The translations under genes and the position numbers were made by a program. The notes beneath the pieces were generated by a model, which was given only the letters and a program-made list of their open reading frames with translations, ran no database searches and was not told the DNA's origin. Shown here piece after piece: positions 32,870 to 42,424 of a DNA stretch of 64,000 nucleotides. Origin of the DNA: Janthinobacterium sp. ROICE36 (GTDB lineage: Bacteria; Pseudomonadota; Gammaproteobacteria; Burkholderiales; Burkholderiaceae_D); the NCBI RefSeq assembly GCF_002869965.1, contig NZ_PEBS01000020.1:1-64000 (forward strand). Direction: 5' to 3'. Position 1 is the stretch's first letter. Each line of letters starts with the position of its first letter.

Positions 32870-34171
32870 TCACTGCTCCGGATCGAAATGCTTGCGCAAG
32901 CCTTGCCAGCACTCGAAATAGTCGTTTTGCAGCAGGCCGCCGTCCAGGGCAAACGGCGTGGGCTTGAGGATGGTGCGCGTCTCGAACATGAACGCCATGG
33001 TGTCGTCCACCTTCACTGGCGCGGACGTGTCGCTGTGCGACGCTTTCTCGAACGTCTGCGCATCGGGACCGTGGCCGGACATGCAGTTGTGCAGGCTGGC
33101 GCCGCCCGGCACGAAACCGGCCGCCTTGGCGTCGTATACGCCGTGGATCAGGCCCATGAATTCGCTGGCCACATTGCGGTGAAACCACGGCGGCCGGAAG
33201 GTGTGCTCGGCGGCCAGCCAGCGCGGCGGGAAGATGGCAAAGTCGATGGCGCCAAACAGCGGGTTTTCGCTGGGTGCTTGCAGCACGAGGAAGATCGACG
33301 GGTCGGGATGGTCGTAGCTGATCGACCCGATGGTGTTAAAACGGCGCAAATCATATTTGTATGGCGCGTAATTACCATGCCAGGCCACCACGTCCAGCGG
33401 CGAATGGTCGAGCGTCGTGCGCCACAAATGACCGCCGAACTTGGCCAGCAGTTCGCACTCGCCATCGATATCTTCATACGCCGCGTGTGGCGTCAAAAAA
33501 TCGCGGGCATGCGCCAGGCCGTTCGAGCCTATGGGTCCCATGTCCGGCAAACGGAAGGGCGTACCGAAATTTTCGCACACATAGCCGCGCGCCTTGCCGT
33601 CCGGCAGGGTCACGCGGAAGCGCACGCCGCGCGGGATGACGCCGATTTCCTGCGGTTCCAGCTCGACCAGGCCCAGTTCCGTGGCAATCGCCAGCCTGCC
33701 CTCTTGCGGCACGACCAGCAGCTCGCCATCGGCCGAGTAAAAGAAACGCTGCATGGCACGGTTGGCCACATACACGTGGATGGCGCAGCCGCTCATCGCT
33801 TCGGCGCTGCCATTGCCTGCCATCGTCTGCCAGCCGTCGATGAAGTCGACCGGCGTGCCGCTGTCGGGCAGCGGCAGCGGGTCCCAGCGCAGCTGGTTCG
33901 GCGGCGTGGGGGGCATGGCGTGAAAATCGCTGACGATGCGGGTATTTGTCAACAAGGTAAACGGCGGATGCTGGCTGGCGGGGCGGATGCGGTACAGCCA
34001 GGAACGCCGGTTCTGCGCGCGCGGCGCCGTGAAGGCCGTGCCCGACAATTGCTCCGCATACAGGCCCAGGGGCGCCTGTTGCGGCGAGTTTTGCCCGTGC
34101 GGCAAGGCGCCGGGCACGGCTTCCGTGGCAAATTCGTTGCCAAAGCCGCTTTGGTAGCCGGCGCCTATCAT
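32870..34171 (-). CDS. hmgA: Homogentisate 1,2-dioxygenase
   Basis: A 433-residue non-haem iron dioxygenase that opens the homogentisate ring to maleylacetoacetate in tyrosine and phenylalanine degradation. The N-terminus [19 protein letters not shown] is diagnostic. Iron-binding and active-site blocks are present, for example [19 protein letters not shown], with the ligand His residues, and SEFMGLIHG with the ligand Glu. The ATG at 34171 overlaps the stop of the DUF2783 gene. The fumarylacetoacetase gene that often accompanies it is not within the window. The upstream hydroxylase of this cluster is decayed. Confidence 0.93.
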   Translation of the reverse strand: MIGAGYQSGFGNEFATEAVPGALPHGQNSPQQAPLGLYAEQLSGTAFTAPRAQNRRSWLYRIRPASQHPPFTLLTNTRIVSDFHAMPPTPPNQLRWDPLPLPDSGTPVDFIDGWQTMAGNGSAEAMSGCAIHVYVANRAMQRFFYSADGELLVVPQEGRLAIATELGLVELEPQEIGVIPRGVRFRVTLPDGKARGYVCENFGTPFRLPDMGPIGSNGLAHARDFLTPHAAYEDIDGECELLAKFGGHLWRTTLDHSPLDVVAWHGNYAPYKYDLRRFNTIGSISYDHPDPSIFLVLQAPSENPLFGAIDFAIFPPRWLAAEHTFRPPWFHRNVASEFMGLIHGVYDAKAAGFVPGGASLHNCMSGHGPDAQTFEKASHSDTSAPVKVDDTMAFMFETRTILKPTPFALDGGLLQNDYFECWQGLRKHFDPEQ

Positions 34172-34353
34172 GCGCTCACCGCCAGGTCGTCGGCAGCGTC
34201 GCGCAGCAAGCCCCGCACCACGCCGGCCTGGCCGATGGCGCCCATGGACAGCAAGGCAAAGCGGGCCAGGAACAGCGGCGCGCGCTGCCCGCCCAGGCTA
34301 CCCATGGTGTGGCACAGTTCGGTATATAAATTATCGAGTTCGATGTCGGTCAT
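34168..34353 (-). CDS. DUF2783 small protein, hmgA-linked
   Basis: A 61-residue protein with the DUF2783 signature ([30 protein letters not shown]). It is commonly encoded next to hmgA and a FAD-dependent aromatic hydroxylase in betaproteobacteria; its function is unknown. The stop overlaps the hmgA start by four bases (ATGA), so the two are translationally coupled. The start ATG is preceded by AAGGAGATAAC, an excellent site. Confidence 0.8.
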   Translation of the reverse strand: MTDIELDNLYTELCHTMGSLGGQRAPLFLARFALLSMGAIGQAGVVRGLLRDAADDLAVSA

Positions 34354-34858
34354 GTTATCTCCTTGCTACTTTGATTGGGCGATGCCGGCCGCCACCAGCG
34401 ACCCAGCACGAGGTAAAACGTGGCGGGCCGGGCATCAAACAGCGAGCATAGCTGCACCGTGTGGTCCCAGGCGCACCCTTGCGCCCCGCTGCGGGCGATC
34501 GCCACGGTACTCAACGGCAAAATGTCGCGTAGCGCCAGATCAGTAATATACCCCGCTTGCTGCGCGCCGTCTTGCCGCAGCAGCGGACATTCCGGCAAGA
34601 CCGTGCCCGCCGTCGGCGCGCCGCTGCACGCTCGTCACCCGCGTTTGCCAGCGGCCGACAGCAGCCGACAGCAGCATGGGCCAGACGATATGCCAGCGGC
34701 GTTCCTGCAAGCGGTCCGAGCTGGGCGATGCCGAATTTCAGCACGGTGGGCGACAGCATTTCCGCCAGCACCTGCTGTTGCAGCTAGACGGTGGCCGCGT
34801 CGAGGATGGGCGCAGTAGTGGCGAAAATGGCGGGGGTAGCCGCTTGGGCGATGGTCAT
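34350..34858 (-). pseudogene. Remnant of an aromatic hydroxylase-type gene, multiple lesions
   Basis: The distal part, MPECPLL...YITDLALRDILPL...LFDARPATFYLVL, resembles the C-terminal region of FAD-dependent 3-(3-hydroxyphenyl)propionate hydroxylase-type monooxygenases, which typically precede the DUF2783-hmgA pair. An in-frame fragment in another frame (MTIAQAATPAIFATTAPILD, a TAG at 34784-34786, then LQQQVLAEMLSPTVLKFG) occupies the proximal part. I could not assign that fragment, and it may not belong to the same gene. At about 170 codons in total, against an expected 500 or more, the gene is heavily deleted. Confidence 0.45.
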
Positions 34859-34953
34859 GCATGTCACCATAAGGTGTCACTCTCCCCTTGTTGATTTTTT
34901 GGGTAAGAGTTGCCGGATGCTCCGGCTTGCAACACAGTATGCAGACGACTACG

Positions 34954-34988
34954 CCGATGGCTGTTCCCATTTTGGGGACAGCCATCGG
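34954..34988. terminator. Long hairpin before the DUF1842 gene's end
   Basis: A 16-bp stem (34954-34969 with 34973-34988, one G-T wobble) encloses a 3-base loop. The DUF1842 gene is transcribed toward it from the right, so it is probably that gene's terminator. No T-run follows on either strand. Confidence 0.55.
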
Positions 34989-35010
34989 CCAAAAGAACCA
35001 GGCAGCGGGC

Positions 35011-35408
35011 CTAGCCGCGTTTCTTGATGGGCACGTTGTCGATCTTCTGGTTGCCATAGCTGAAGGAGCCGTGGCCAGTCCAGTGGTTGTCGGTCACAAA
35101 GGTCGCTTCAAACTTGCCAGGTAGCTGCCGAAGGCCGGTGGCGGCACGGACACCACGTATTCGCCACTCAGGCTGAAGACGCGCGTGGCATTGCCCAGGC
35201 CCAGGCCGTGCACGGGGCCGCTGACGGGACGGATCACCACGCGGCCATGCGCCGGCGCAATCGACTGCGTGATCAGCGCTTCGCCGCTGACGCTGCCGTC
35301 GTCGGGATGGTAAAACAGGGCCAGATTCAGGATGGGCGCGCCGGGCAGGCCGAGATTGCCGGCGATCAGATAGACGTGTTCTACCGCATTCAGTTCAGAC
35401 GAGGACAC
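35011..35408 (-). pseudogene. DUF1842 protein, 1-nt frameshift
   Basis: A GTG start at 35408 follows GAAGGAG. The protein is a DUF1842 domain (VEHVYLIAGNLGLPGAP, FYHPDDGSVSGEALITQSIA) of unknown function. Near 35117 one base is missing in GGCAAGTTTG. Without it the frame ends early at 35094. With it the frame continues KFEATFVTDNHWTGHGSFSY to the TAG at 35011, giving about 132 residues, the expected length. The 290 bases upstream of the start hold no other gene. A sequencing error is as likely as a true mutation for a single-base loss. Confidence 0.7.
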
Positions 35409-35702
35409 AATGGACTCCTTCGGGGAATGATTCCTGAGCCATGAATAGGGAGATCGCGCGCGGCGACAGGCACTGGCTATCAGCCTTGCTGATGGCGGTT
35501 CAGCGCATCATCACTCTGCCGCCAGCATAGCCCCTATTTTCAAATCAATATGCTCACATTATTGCCTTGAATTTCAGCATTTTTATGCGCTGCCGGGATG
35601 CCGGGCGCGCTAGCATTTATGCAGCATGCGGGCTTAGACATAGCGCAAACAATTGACGCTGGCTGGCAATACCCGGGCGTTTATAGGCGCGCTGTTGCGC
35701 TG

Positions 35703-35928
35703 TTAATGGATTCCATCGCTGGCTTGCTGGTGCAGCACGATGGCGGACGCGATGACGCTCTGCTTGGCGTCGAGCGCATAGCAATGACGCGCGTCGCTGT
35801 CAGCGATACAGGATGGCGCCCGCCATAGCGTACACCTCTGCGTGGCCGATGGCGGCCACCAGGTCGAGGGCGCGCCCCAGCTCCAGCTGGCCTTCCGCCT
35901 GCCGCCGATCCACCTGCCAATAGCGCAT
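35703..35928 (-). pseudogene. Small hypothetical protein, frameshifted
   Basis: An ATG after GGAGGCGGG opens MRYWQVDRRQAEGQLELGRA and continues to GAILYR, then meets TGA. One frame over, the sequence continues with good composition (SDARHCYALDAKQSVIAS, then AIVLHQQASDGIH) to a stop at 35703. A net one-base change near 35800-35810 would give a protein of about 75 residues. No family recognised. The GGAGG site and clean two-part coding content are the only support. Confidence 0.4.
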
Positions 35929-35953
35929 CCCGCCTCCGCTGCCCGCTGCCTGT

Positions 35954-36472
35954 TTACTGCGTACGTTGCGGCAAGACCCAGTCCGGCCGGATGTAGTGGC
36001 AAGTGTAGCCGTGCGGCAAGCGTTGCAGATAATCCTGGTGCTCCGCTTCCGCTTCCCAGAACGGGCCGGCCGGCGCCACTTCCGTCACCACCTTGCCGGG
36101 CCACAGGCCGCAGGCATCGACGTCGCGGATGGTGTCTTCGGCCACCCGTTTTTGCTCGTCGCTGGTATAAAAGATGGCCGAGCGGTAGCTCGTGCCGCGG
36201 TCGTTGCCCTGGCGGTCTTCCGTGCTGGGGTCGTGGATCTGGAAAAAGAATTCCAGGATCTTGCGGTAGCTGATGGTGGTCGGGTCGAAGATGATCTCGA
36301 TCGCTTCCGCATGCGTGCCATGGTTGCGATAGGTGGCGTTGGCCACGTCGCCACCGCTGTAACCGACGCGCGTGGCGATCACGCCCGGATAGCGGCGCAG
36401 CAAGTCTTGCACGCCCCAAAAGCAGCCGCCGGCCAGGATCGCGATTTCCTTGTTTTGTGTCATGTTGTTCAT
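35954..36472 (-). CDS. msrA: Peptide methionine sulfoxide reductase MsrA
   Basis: A 172-residue enzyme that reduces methionine-S-sulfoxide in proteins. The catalytic motif GCFWG lies at residues 16-20, and downstream blocks [25 protein letters not shown] and [15 protein letters not shown] are standard MsrA. No second, resolving Cys pair at the C-terminus is obvious beyond the TCHY cysteine. It stands alone, transcribed toward the small frameshifted gene. Start choice at 36472 (MNNMTQNKE); the internal ATG four codons later is also possible. Confidence 0.93.
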   Translation of the reverse strand: MNNMTQNKEIAILAGGCFWGVQDLLRRYPGVIATRVGYSGGDVANATYRNHGTHAEAIEIIFDPTTISYRKILEFFFQIHDPSTEDRQGNDRGTSYRSAIFYTSDEQKRVAEDTIRDVDACGLWPGKVVTEVAPAGPFWEAEAEHQDYLQRLPHGYTCHYIRPDWVLPQRTQ

Positions 36473-36516
36473 TCCTTGATCTGAGAACCTTATCTTACCC
36501 TGTCGCGGCGTTTTCT

Positions 36517-37860
36517 TCAGCGGGCCAGCAAGCGTTTCAGCTGCGCCGCCTGGTAGGCGCCGATAGCGTCGTTGAACAGGCAGCGGATCAAGGGGTCGTC
36601 GACGATGTCGGCCTCTTCCAGTTCGGTCCGCGTGGCCGCGTCGAAAGGGCCATCATTGATGCGCATGTACATCGACGTCAGCGATTCACCGAGCGCCAGC
36701 GCCGCATGGCACTTCACCAGCGGCACTTCCGTCGTCCAGCCCGGCGCCTCGCCAGTGTCAGGCACCAGGTCGATCAAATCGCCATGCATGCGGTAATGCA
36801 GGATGGTGGCCGCGCCGTCATGGCCATACAGCGACAATCGCCACAGGCGCGGGGCCTGGAAGTAGCTGTCTTCGGACAGCTCCATGTCGCGGTAGCGCTC
36901 GAGCAAGCCATGCTGGCAAAAATCGAACACCAGCGCCGTGTCATCGGCATTCAAGGGCGCGAAACGGCGGGCGATGTCGGCCGTGGCGGGCGGCGGCGCG
37001 TCGGGGCGGTAGTCGAAATCGACGTCCTGCGGCCCCACGGGGATGACCCAGGGCAGCGGCGCGGCCGGCGTCAAGCTCTGCGCATCGAGCAGCACGGACG
37101 TCGACGGGTCGAGGCGGAAAATGTGCGCATCCGGCAGCGCGGCGCCGATCTCCTGCGCAAACTGGCGGTAGCTAATCGGGAACATCGCATGGTTATACCA
37201 GGACCAGTCTTCCTGCACGAACTGGCAAGAGCTGGGCACGATGTAACGGGGCGCCAGCGCGCGCAGCTGCGGCACCCAGTCGTCGGGAAGTTCGACTTGG
37301 CCAGGCAGCGCTTGCGACGGCGCGATGACGGCGATCTCGCGCATCGTCTGGAACGGCCACAAGACCATGTCCCAGGGCGCAAACGCAGCCAGCTGCGCCA
37401 GGGTCTCGGGGCCGATCCAGGAATCGACCACGTTCAACACGTTCAGGCCGGCGGCGCGCACCTGGAACAGCGAGTCGACATCGTCGTCCAGCGCCCGGCG
37501 CGGGATCACCTCGATGGCGCCCACCCGCACGGGCACGTCGACGTGCAGCCGCTCGACGGCGGCAAAACCCAGCGCGCGCAGCATGGCGAACAGTTCGTCG
37601 AAGACGCAGTACAGGTAGATGGGCGTGGCGCGGTCGAGCACATCGAGGCTGTCGAGCGAGCAGTGGTCATCGTGGAAGTGCGAGATGAAGACGGCATCCC
37701 AGCGCAGCCGGCGCACGGCATCGAGGTCGAAATGCGCGGACGGGAACGCGTGGCAATTGCGGCTGAACGGGTTTTCGACGATGGGGTCGAAGGCGATGGC
37801 CGTGCCTTCGCATTCGAAGACATAGCCGGCGTGCAGGATGCGGGAGATTTTCAGGGGCAT
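36517..37860 (-). CDS. MBL-fold metal-dependent hydrolase
   Basis: A 447-residue protein with an N-terminal metallo-beta-lactamase fold. The metal-binding signature [10 protein letters not shown] occurs near residue 61, preceded by VFISHF. It resembles UlaG-like metal-dependent hydrolases in its first half. The C-terminal 200 residues ([20 protein letters not shown] and onward) match nothing I recognise. The ATG at 37860 (MPLKISRIL) gives the cleaner N-terminus; an ATG at 37887 is in frame. The substrate is unknown. A dispersed palindrome lies directly upstream. Confidence 0.75.
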   Translation of the reverse strand: MPLKISRILHAGYVFECEGTAIAFDPIVENPFSRNCHAFPSAHFDLDAVRRLRWDAVFISHFHDDHCSLDSLDVLDRATPIYLYCVFDELFAMLRALGFAAVERLHVDVPVRVGAIEVIPRRALDDDVDSLFQVRAAGLNVLNVVDSWIGPETLAQLAAFAPWDMVLWPFQTMREIAVIAPSQALPGQVELPDDWVPQLRALAPRYIVPSSCQFVQEDWSWYNHAMFPISYRQFAQEIGAALPDAHIFRLDPSTSVLLDAQSLTPAAPLPWVIPVGPQDVDFDYRPDAPPPATADIARRFAPLNADDTALVFDFCQHGLLERYRDMELSEDSYFQAPRLWRLSLYGHDGAATILHYRMHGDLIDLVPDTGEAPGWTTEVPLVKCHAALALGESLTSMYMRINDGPFDAATRTELEEADIVDDPLIRCLFNDAIGAYQAAQLKRLLAR

Positions 37861-37874
37861 GGATAAATAAATAA

Positions 37875-37935
37875 AACCCAACGGCAAATTCCGGGGTCAG
37901 ACGGGGACGCCGAGTTCCGGCAGGTCTGACCCCGG
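37875..37935. repeat. Dispersed palindromic element, copy 1
   Basis: Arms CCGGGGTCAGAC (37891-37902) and GTCTGACCCCGG (37924-37935) are perfect inverted repeats separated by 21 bases. The left flank from 37875 also matches, nearly base for base, the reverse complement of the right arm and flank of copy 2 (58487-58515). The similarity therefore extends well beyond the core. It lies between hemB and the MBL-fold gene, where it may act as a terminator. Confidence 0.8.
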
Positions 37936-37980
37936 CTCTTGCTTTCAGGGTGAAAATAAGCACCAACTTGACGGCAATGT

Positions 37981-38955
37981 TTAATACGGATTATTCAGCA
38001 CATCCATCGCGAAATACGTAAAGATCATGTCCGCGCCCGCGCGCTTGATGGCGCCCAGGGTTTCCTGCACCACGCGGCGCTCGTCGATGGCGCCCGCCTG
38101 CGCGGCGAACTTGATCATCGCGTACTCGCCGCTGACCTGGTAGGCGCCGATCGGCAGACGCGTCACTTCGCGCAGGTCGCGGATGATGTCCAGGTAGGCA
38201 CCGGCCGGTTTCACCATCAACGCGTCCGCGCCTTCGGCTTCGTCGATCAAGGACTCGCGGATCGCTTCGCGGCGGTTCATCGGGTCCATCTGGTAGGTCT
38301 TGCGGTCGCCCTTCAGGGTGCTGCCGGCCGCGTCGCGGAACGGGCCATACAGGCCCGAGGCAAACTTGGTGGAATACGCCATCACGGGCGTGTCATGGAA
38401 ACCGGCCGCGTCGAGCGCGCTGCGGATCGCCGCCACCTGGCCATCCATGGCGGCCGATGGCGCGATGATGTCGGCGCCCGCCTGGGCGACGATGACGGCC
38501 TGCTTGCCTAGGTTCAGCACCGTGCTGTCGTTATCGACAGTGTCGCCATGCAGGATGCCGCAATGGCCGTGGTCCGTGTACTCGCAGAAGCAGGTGTCGG
38601 ACATGACCACCATTTCCGGCACGGCGTCCTTGATGATGCGCGACATGCGCGCCACCAGGCCGTCCGGGTTCAGGGTGTCCGTGCCGTGGCTGTCTTTGTG
38701 GTGCGAAATGCCGAAGGTCATGACGGAGCGCAAACCGGCGCGCGCAAAGCGTTCGACTTCCTGCGCCAGCTTCGCTTCGGGAATGCGGCGCACGCCAGGC
38801 ATGGACGTGATGTCGATGAAATCGCTGGACCCTTCGTCGACGAAGATCGGCAGGACCAGGTCGCGCGGATTAATCTCGGTCTCGCGAAACAGCTCGCGCA
38901 GTTGCGGAGTCGCGCGCAGGCGGCGCATACGCGAAGTGGGGAATTGTGCTGGCAT
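37981..38955 (-). CDS. hemB: Delta-aminolevulinic acid dehydratase (porphobilinogen synthase)
   Basis: A 324-residue enzyme that condenses two 5-aminolevulinate molecules into porphobilinogen for haem and siroheme synthesis. The metal-binding stretch [16 protein letters not shown] contains the zinc cysteines. Active-site lysines occur in [17 protein letters not shown] and [17 protein letters not shown]. The length and ends are normal for HemB. It stands alone, with the dispersed repeat just downstream. Housekeeping and clearly intact. Confidence 0.95.
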   Translation of the reverse strand: MPAQFPTSRMRRLRATPQLRELFRETEINPRDLVLPIFVDEGSSDFIDITSMPGVRRIPEAKLAQEVERFARAGLRSVMTFGISHHKDSHGTDTLNPDGLVARMSRIIKDAVPEMVVMSDTCFCEYTDHGHCGILHGDTVDNDSTVLNLGKQAVIVAQAGADIIAPSAAMDGQVAAIRSALDAAGFHDTPVMAYSTKFASGLYGPFRDAAGSTLKGDRKTYQMDPMNRREAIRESLIDEAEGADALMVKPAGAYLDIIRDLREVTRLPIGAYQVSGEYAMIKFAAQAGAIDERRVVQETLGAIKRAGADMIFTYFAMDVLNNPY

Positions 38956-39067
38956 GGGGTGACTGGCTTCGGGTTGAGAACGCCGACAAGTATACGCCGA
39001 TCACGCCGCTTGCGCCGGGTCGCCCGGCAAAAAAGCCGCGCAGGTCAAAAAATGCCGCCTGCTGTTT

Positions 39068-39970
39068 TCATTGCGGCTGCAACAGGGAAGCCACTTGCCA
39101 GCGCATGTCCGCCGCCAGCTGAACCAGCATGGCGCCGCGGCGGCGAGCGTCGGCGCGTTTTTTCGACGCCACCTGTTCCAGGTCCGGCATCCGGCACGGA
39201 CCGCATGGCAGGCGGTAATTGCCATCGCTGGTGGGCAGTGCATGCAGTTCCTGCCACGCCTGGTCGTAGTCGCAGGAAATGTGGCGGCGCCGGCGCCAGT
39301 TCAGCGCGATGCGGTTGGCGTTGCTGACGAGGTCAAGATGGACGCAGCCGAACAAGTCGCCCAGGTCGCGCAAGGCGGCCACCATCAGGTTTTTTGGCCG
39401 GCAGCCGTGCAGCGCCCGCGTCGCCTCTTTCACCGCCTGCGCGCCGGCGGACGAGCGCAAACCCTGCAAGGCGCCCAGCTGGATGGCACTCCCGCCAGGC
39501 TGCGGCCGGAACAGGAAACTGGCCAGGTACAGCGAGATGCCGTCGCGCGTCAGGCGCAGGCACAGGTCCCCTTCGCGATGGCTGTCGTGGATGGCGGTCA
39601 GCTGCAAGCGGTAAGTGGCGCCATCCTTGCCCTCGATGGTGGCCAGCACCAGCGCGCGCCGGGCAGCGTATTCCACCAGCGGCCGCGCGCCTGCCTGCCA
39701 CAGGAAGCGGTAATGGCCACGCAGCAGCTCCACGCGCGCCGCGCAGCCGAAACCGCGGCTGGCGTAGGGTCGGTAGATTTTGTACAGCAGGCTGGGATGG
39801 GCTTGCGCCAGCGCCGCCAGGCCTGGCGTGCCGGCAATGAAGGCTTGCCAGCGCGCGCGCTGCACGGGAAAGACCAGCGCGCCCAGGGCGGCCTTGAGGA
39901 GGTGGCCATGCTGGCGCAGTGGCGCCTGTTGCAGCGCGGCGTTGTCGCCAATGGCGGTAAAAATATGCAT
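39068..39970 (-). CDS. VirK/YbjX (DUF535) family protein
   Basis: A 300-residue protein of the VirK/YbjX (DUF535) family (LYKIYRPYASRGFGCAARVE, LCLRLTRDGISLYLASFLF, then GALQGLRSS). In enterobacteria members have been linked to virulence and antimicrobial-peptide tolerance, but the biochemistry is unknown. No signal peptide is seen. It stands downstream of the histidine kinase on the same strand, with a strong hairpin between, so it is probably separately expressed. Confidence 0.8.
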   Translation of the reverse strand: MHIFTAIGDNAALQQAPLRQHGHLLKAALGALVFPVQRARWQAFIAGTPGLAALAQAHPSLLYKIYRPYASRGFGCAARVELLRGHYRFLWQAGARPLVEYAARRALVLATIEGKDGATYRLQLTAIHDSHREGDLCLRLTRDGISLYLASFLFRPQPGGSAIQLGALQGLRSSAGAQAVKEATRALHGCRPKNLMVAALRDLGDLFGCVHLDLVSNANRIALNWRRRRHISCDYDQAWQELHALPTSDGNYRLPCGPCRMPDLEQVASKKRADARRRGAMLVQLAADMRWQVASLLQPQ

Positions 39971-40026
39971 GCGAACGGCTCTACGACGGGTCTGGATGAA
40001 GGGGACGCGGCGACGGCCGCAAACAG

Positions 40027-40068
40027 CCCGTCACAGGCGACTGCGCGTGCGCAGCCGCCTGTGACGGG
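40027..40068. terminator. Strong hairpin downstream of the two-component operon
   Basis: Outer arms CCCGTCACAGGCG (40027-40039) and CGCCTGTGACGGG (40056-40068) are a perfect 13-bp stem, with an inner CTGCGC/GCGCAG stem (40041-40046, 40049-40054). It lies about 70 bases after the kinase stop and just before the DUF535 start. It probably ends the kinase transcript. No T-run. Confidence 0.65.
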
Positions 40069-40136
40069 TAGAGCGGATGATAGGGGGAGATGAAAACGAA
40101 GGGGGTTACAACTTGGTAATGTGCCGCTCGGCCACA

Positions 40137-41492
40137 CTAGCCCGGCAGCCGCAATCGCAGCCGCAAGCCCGGCGCCGCATCCTCGATCTCCAGGCTACCG
40201 CCATGCAGGGCCGCGATGGCCGCCACGATGGACAGACCCAGGCCATTGCCGGGCAGATGGCGGCTCTTGTCGAGCCGGTAAAAACGCTGCGTCAGCTTCG
40301 GCAATTCTTCCCTGGGCACGCCGGGGCCGTTGTCGCGCACGGCCAGCCAGCTGCCCAGCGCATCGCTGCCGGCCGACACTTCCACCGTGGCGCCCGGGCC
40401 CGCATACTTGATGGCGTTGTCGACCAGGCTGGCCAGCGCGCTGCCCAGCAGGTTGCGGTCGCCGCGCGCCGGCACGCTGTCGCCATACATCTGCACCAGC
40501 AGCACGCCCTGCTCGTCGGCCGTCGCTTCATACATTTCCACGATGTCGGCGCCGATCTGCTGCAGGTCGATGTCATCGAAATTCTCGGGACGCATGCCCG
40601 ATTCGGCCGCCGCGATCTGCAGCAGTTTGTCGAACACGCGCGTCAAGTCGTCGATGTCGTCGATGGCTGCCTGCGCCGCGCTCTCAAAACCCGCCACGCC
40701 CTGCTGCTGGCGCAAGGCGCCATCGAGCTTGTTGCGGATGCGCGCCAACGGCGTGCGCAAGTCGTGCGCAATGGCGTTCGACACGTGGCGCACGCCTTCC
40801 ATCAGGTGTTCGATGCGGTCGAGCATGCGGTTGATGTCGCGGCTCAGCAAGCCGAATTCATCCTCGCTGGCGACAGGGATGCGCCGGCTCAGGTCTCCCG
40901 CCTCGATTTCCCCCGCCGTGCGGCGGATTTTCCCGATGCGCGCCTCGAGCTGACGGCGGAACAGCCAGGCACCCGCCACCACCAGCAAGATGGCCACGCC
41001 GCCACCATACGCCAGCGAACGCAGCACCAGGCTGCGGATGGACTTGCCCTCTTCCATGTCGCGTCCGACGAACAGGCGCGCACCGCCCGCCAGGTCGCGG
41101 ATCAGCATGCGCGCGGGCACCCTGCGCCCTTCGCGCGTGACGTCGCGGTGCAGCAACCGGCCCACGGGGCTGCCCGCATCGGGCCAGGACGACAGATTAC
41201 CGGCCACGCGGCGGCCATCGGCGTCCACCAGCAAAAAAATCTCCGTGTCGCTGTCGGTGCGGTCGGTGAGCAGATGGGCGATTTCCGCCGTCATGCGGCT
41301 GCTGCCTCCTTGCTCGTACAGCACGGCAAGGCGCTCCGAGAGCAAAATCAGCTTGCGGTCCACGCTGCGGTCAAGCACGCCGATGGTGCCGAAATAGAAT
41401 ACGGCGCAGACGATGCTGATCGAGACGACCACCAGCACGCCATAGCCGAGCGCCAGGCGGGCCGCAATGGAACGGTGCCAGTTACGCACCAT
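40137..41492 (-). CDS. Two-component sensor histidine kinase
   Basis: A 451-residue membrane kinase. Two membrane helices flank a periplasmic domain of about 130 residues. A HAMP segment follows (RRTAGEIEAGDLSRRIPVA), then the dimerisation/phospho-acceptor helix (VSNAIAHDLRTPLARIRNKL, His near residue 248). The ATP-binding domain has the N box (ASLVDNAIKYAG) and G boxes (VRDNGPGVP, GNGLGLSIVAAIA). It overlaps its response regulator's gene by 11 bases. The sensed signal is unknown, since the periplasmic domain matches nothing I recognise. Similar in layout to metal- or stress-sensing kinases. Confidence 0.88.
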   Translation of the reverse strand: MVRNWHRSIAARLALGYGVLVVVSISIVCAVFYFGTIGVLDRSVDRKLILLSERLAVLYEQGGSSRMTAEIAHLLTDRTDSDTEIFLLVDADGRRVAGNLSSWPDAGSPVGRLLHRDVTREGRRVPARMLIRDLAGGARLFVGRDMEEGKSIRSLVLRSLAYGGGVAILLVVAGAWLFRRQLEARIGKIRRTAGEIEAGDLSRRIPVASEDEFGLLSRDINRMLDRIEHLMEGVRHVSNAIAHDLRTPLARIRNKLDGALRQQQGVAGFESAAQAAIDDIDDLTRVFDKLLQIAAAESGMRPENFDDIDLQQIGADIVEMYEATADEQGVLLVQMYGDSVPARGDRNLLGSALASLVDNAIKYAGPGATVEVSAGSDALGSWLAVRDNGPGVPREELPKLTQRFYRLDKSRHLPGNGLGLSIVAAIAALHGGSLEIEDAAPGLRLRLRLPG

Positions 41493-42168
41493 CGAGCACG
41501 CCCAGGGTGTAGCCGACGCCGCGCACCGTGTGTATCAGTGGCGGCGAAAATTCCTTGTCCACCTTGGTGCGCAAGCGGCTCACCTGCACGTCGATGACGT
41601 TCGTCTGCGGGTCGAAATGGTAGTCCCACACGGCTTCGAGCAGCATGGCGCGCGTGACGGACTGGCCCTGGTGGCGCATCAGGTATTCCAGCAGGCGAAA
41701 TTCGCGCGGCTGCAGGGCGATTTGCCGATTGGCGCGGGTCACGCGCATGGTGCGCATGTCGAGCACCAGGTCGGCCACCTGCAGCTGCGTCGATTCGGGC
41801 ACGGGCGCGGCGCGCCGCAGCAGCGCCTCGATGCGCGCCAGCAGTTCGGCGATGGCGAACGGTTTCGACAGGTAATCGTCACCGCCGCTGCGCAGGCCGC
41901 GCACGCGCTCGTCGACGCTGGACAGGGCCGACAGCACCAGCACGGGCGTGTTGCGGCCCATGCCGCGCAGGCGTGCGACGATAGCCAGGCCGTCGATCTC
42001 GCCGGGCAGCAGGCGGTCGAGCACCAGCGCATCCCAGTCTTCGCCGCAGGCCAGGCGCATGCCGTCGATGCCATTGTCGCAGGCGGTGACGTCGTGGCCC
42101 ACTTCGCGCAGGCCGGCACAGATATAACGGGAAGTTTCGGCTTCGTCTTCAATGACCAGGCAGCGCAC
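41482..42168 (-). CDS. OmpR-family response regulator
   Basis: A 228-residue regulator. The receiver domain has an acidic pair (LVIEDEAETS), the phospho-acceptor Asp in ALVLDRLLPGEIDG and Lys in DYLSKPF. A C-terminal winged-helix OmpR/PhoB DNA-binding domain follows (LQPREFRLLEYLMRHQGQSV, NVIDVQVSRLRTKVD). GTG at 42168 was chosen because the receiver fold starts there and AAGGAA precedes it; an open frame extends further. It is translated with the adjacent kinase. A DUF481 gene starts divergently 256 bases away and could be a target. Confidence 0.88.
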   Translation of the reverse strand: MRCLVIEDEAETSRYICAGLREVGHDVTACDNGIDGMRLACGEDWDALVLDRLLPGEIDGLAIVARLRGMGRNTPVLVLSALSSVDERVRGLRSGGDDYLSKPFAIAELLARIEALLRRAAPVPESTQLQVADLVLDMRTMRVTRANRQIALQPREFRLLEYLMRHQGQSVTRAMLLEAVWDYHFDPQTNVIDVQVSRLRTKVDKEFSPPLIHTVRGVGYTLGVLDGA

Positions 42169-42424
42169 GGGGAATTCCTTGTAAAGATCGGGGCAGCAAA
42201 CATGCGCAGCATACGCCAGGCGCGCGCCACTTGCCAGCCCCGTCGCGTGCGGCAAACGATGACAGGCTCGGGTACAATACGGCCTCGACAATGTTTAGCC
42301 GCGCGTTTAGCCGCGCCTGCGCGCGCATGTTCCGGCGCCGCCCGGATTGCTGCGGCCTGCATAGCCACCACTGCCACTAACGAACAGCAGGCACGCCTGG
42401 CGCGCGCCACAGACAAATACAGCC

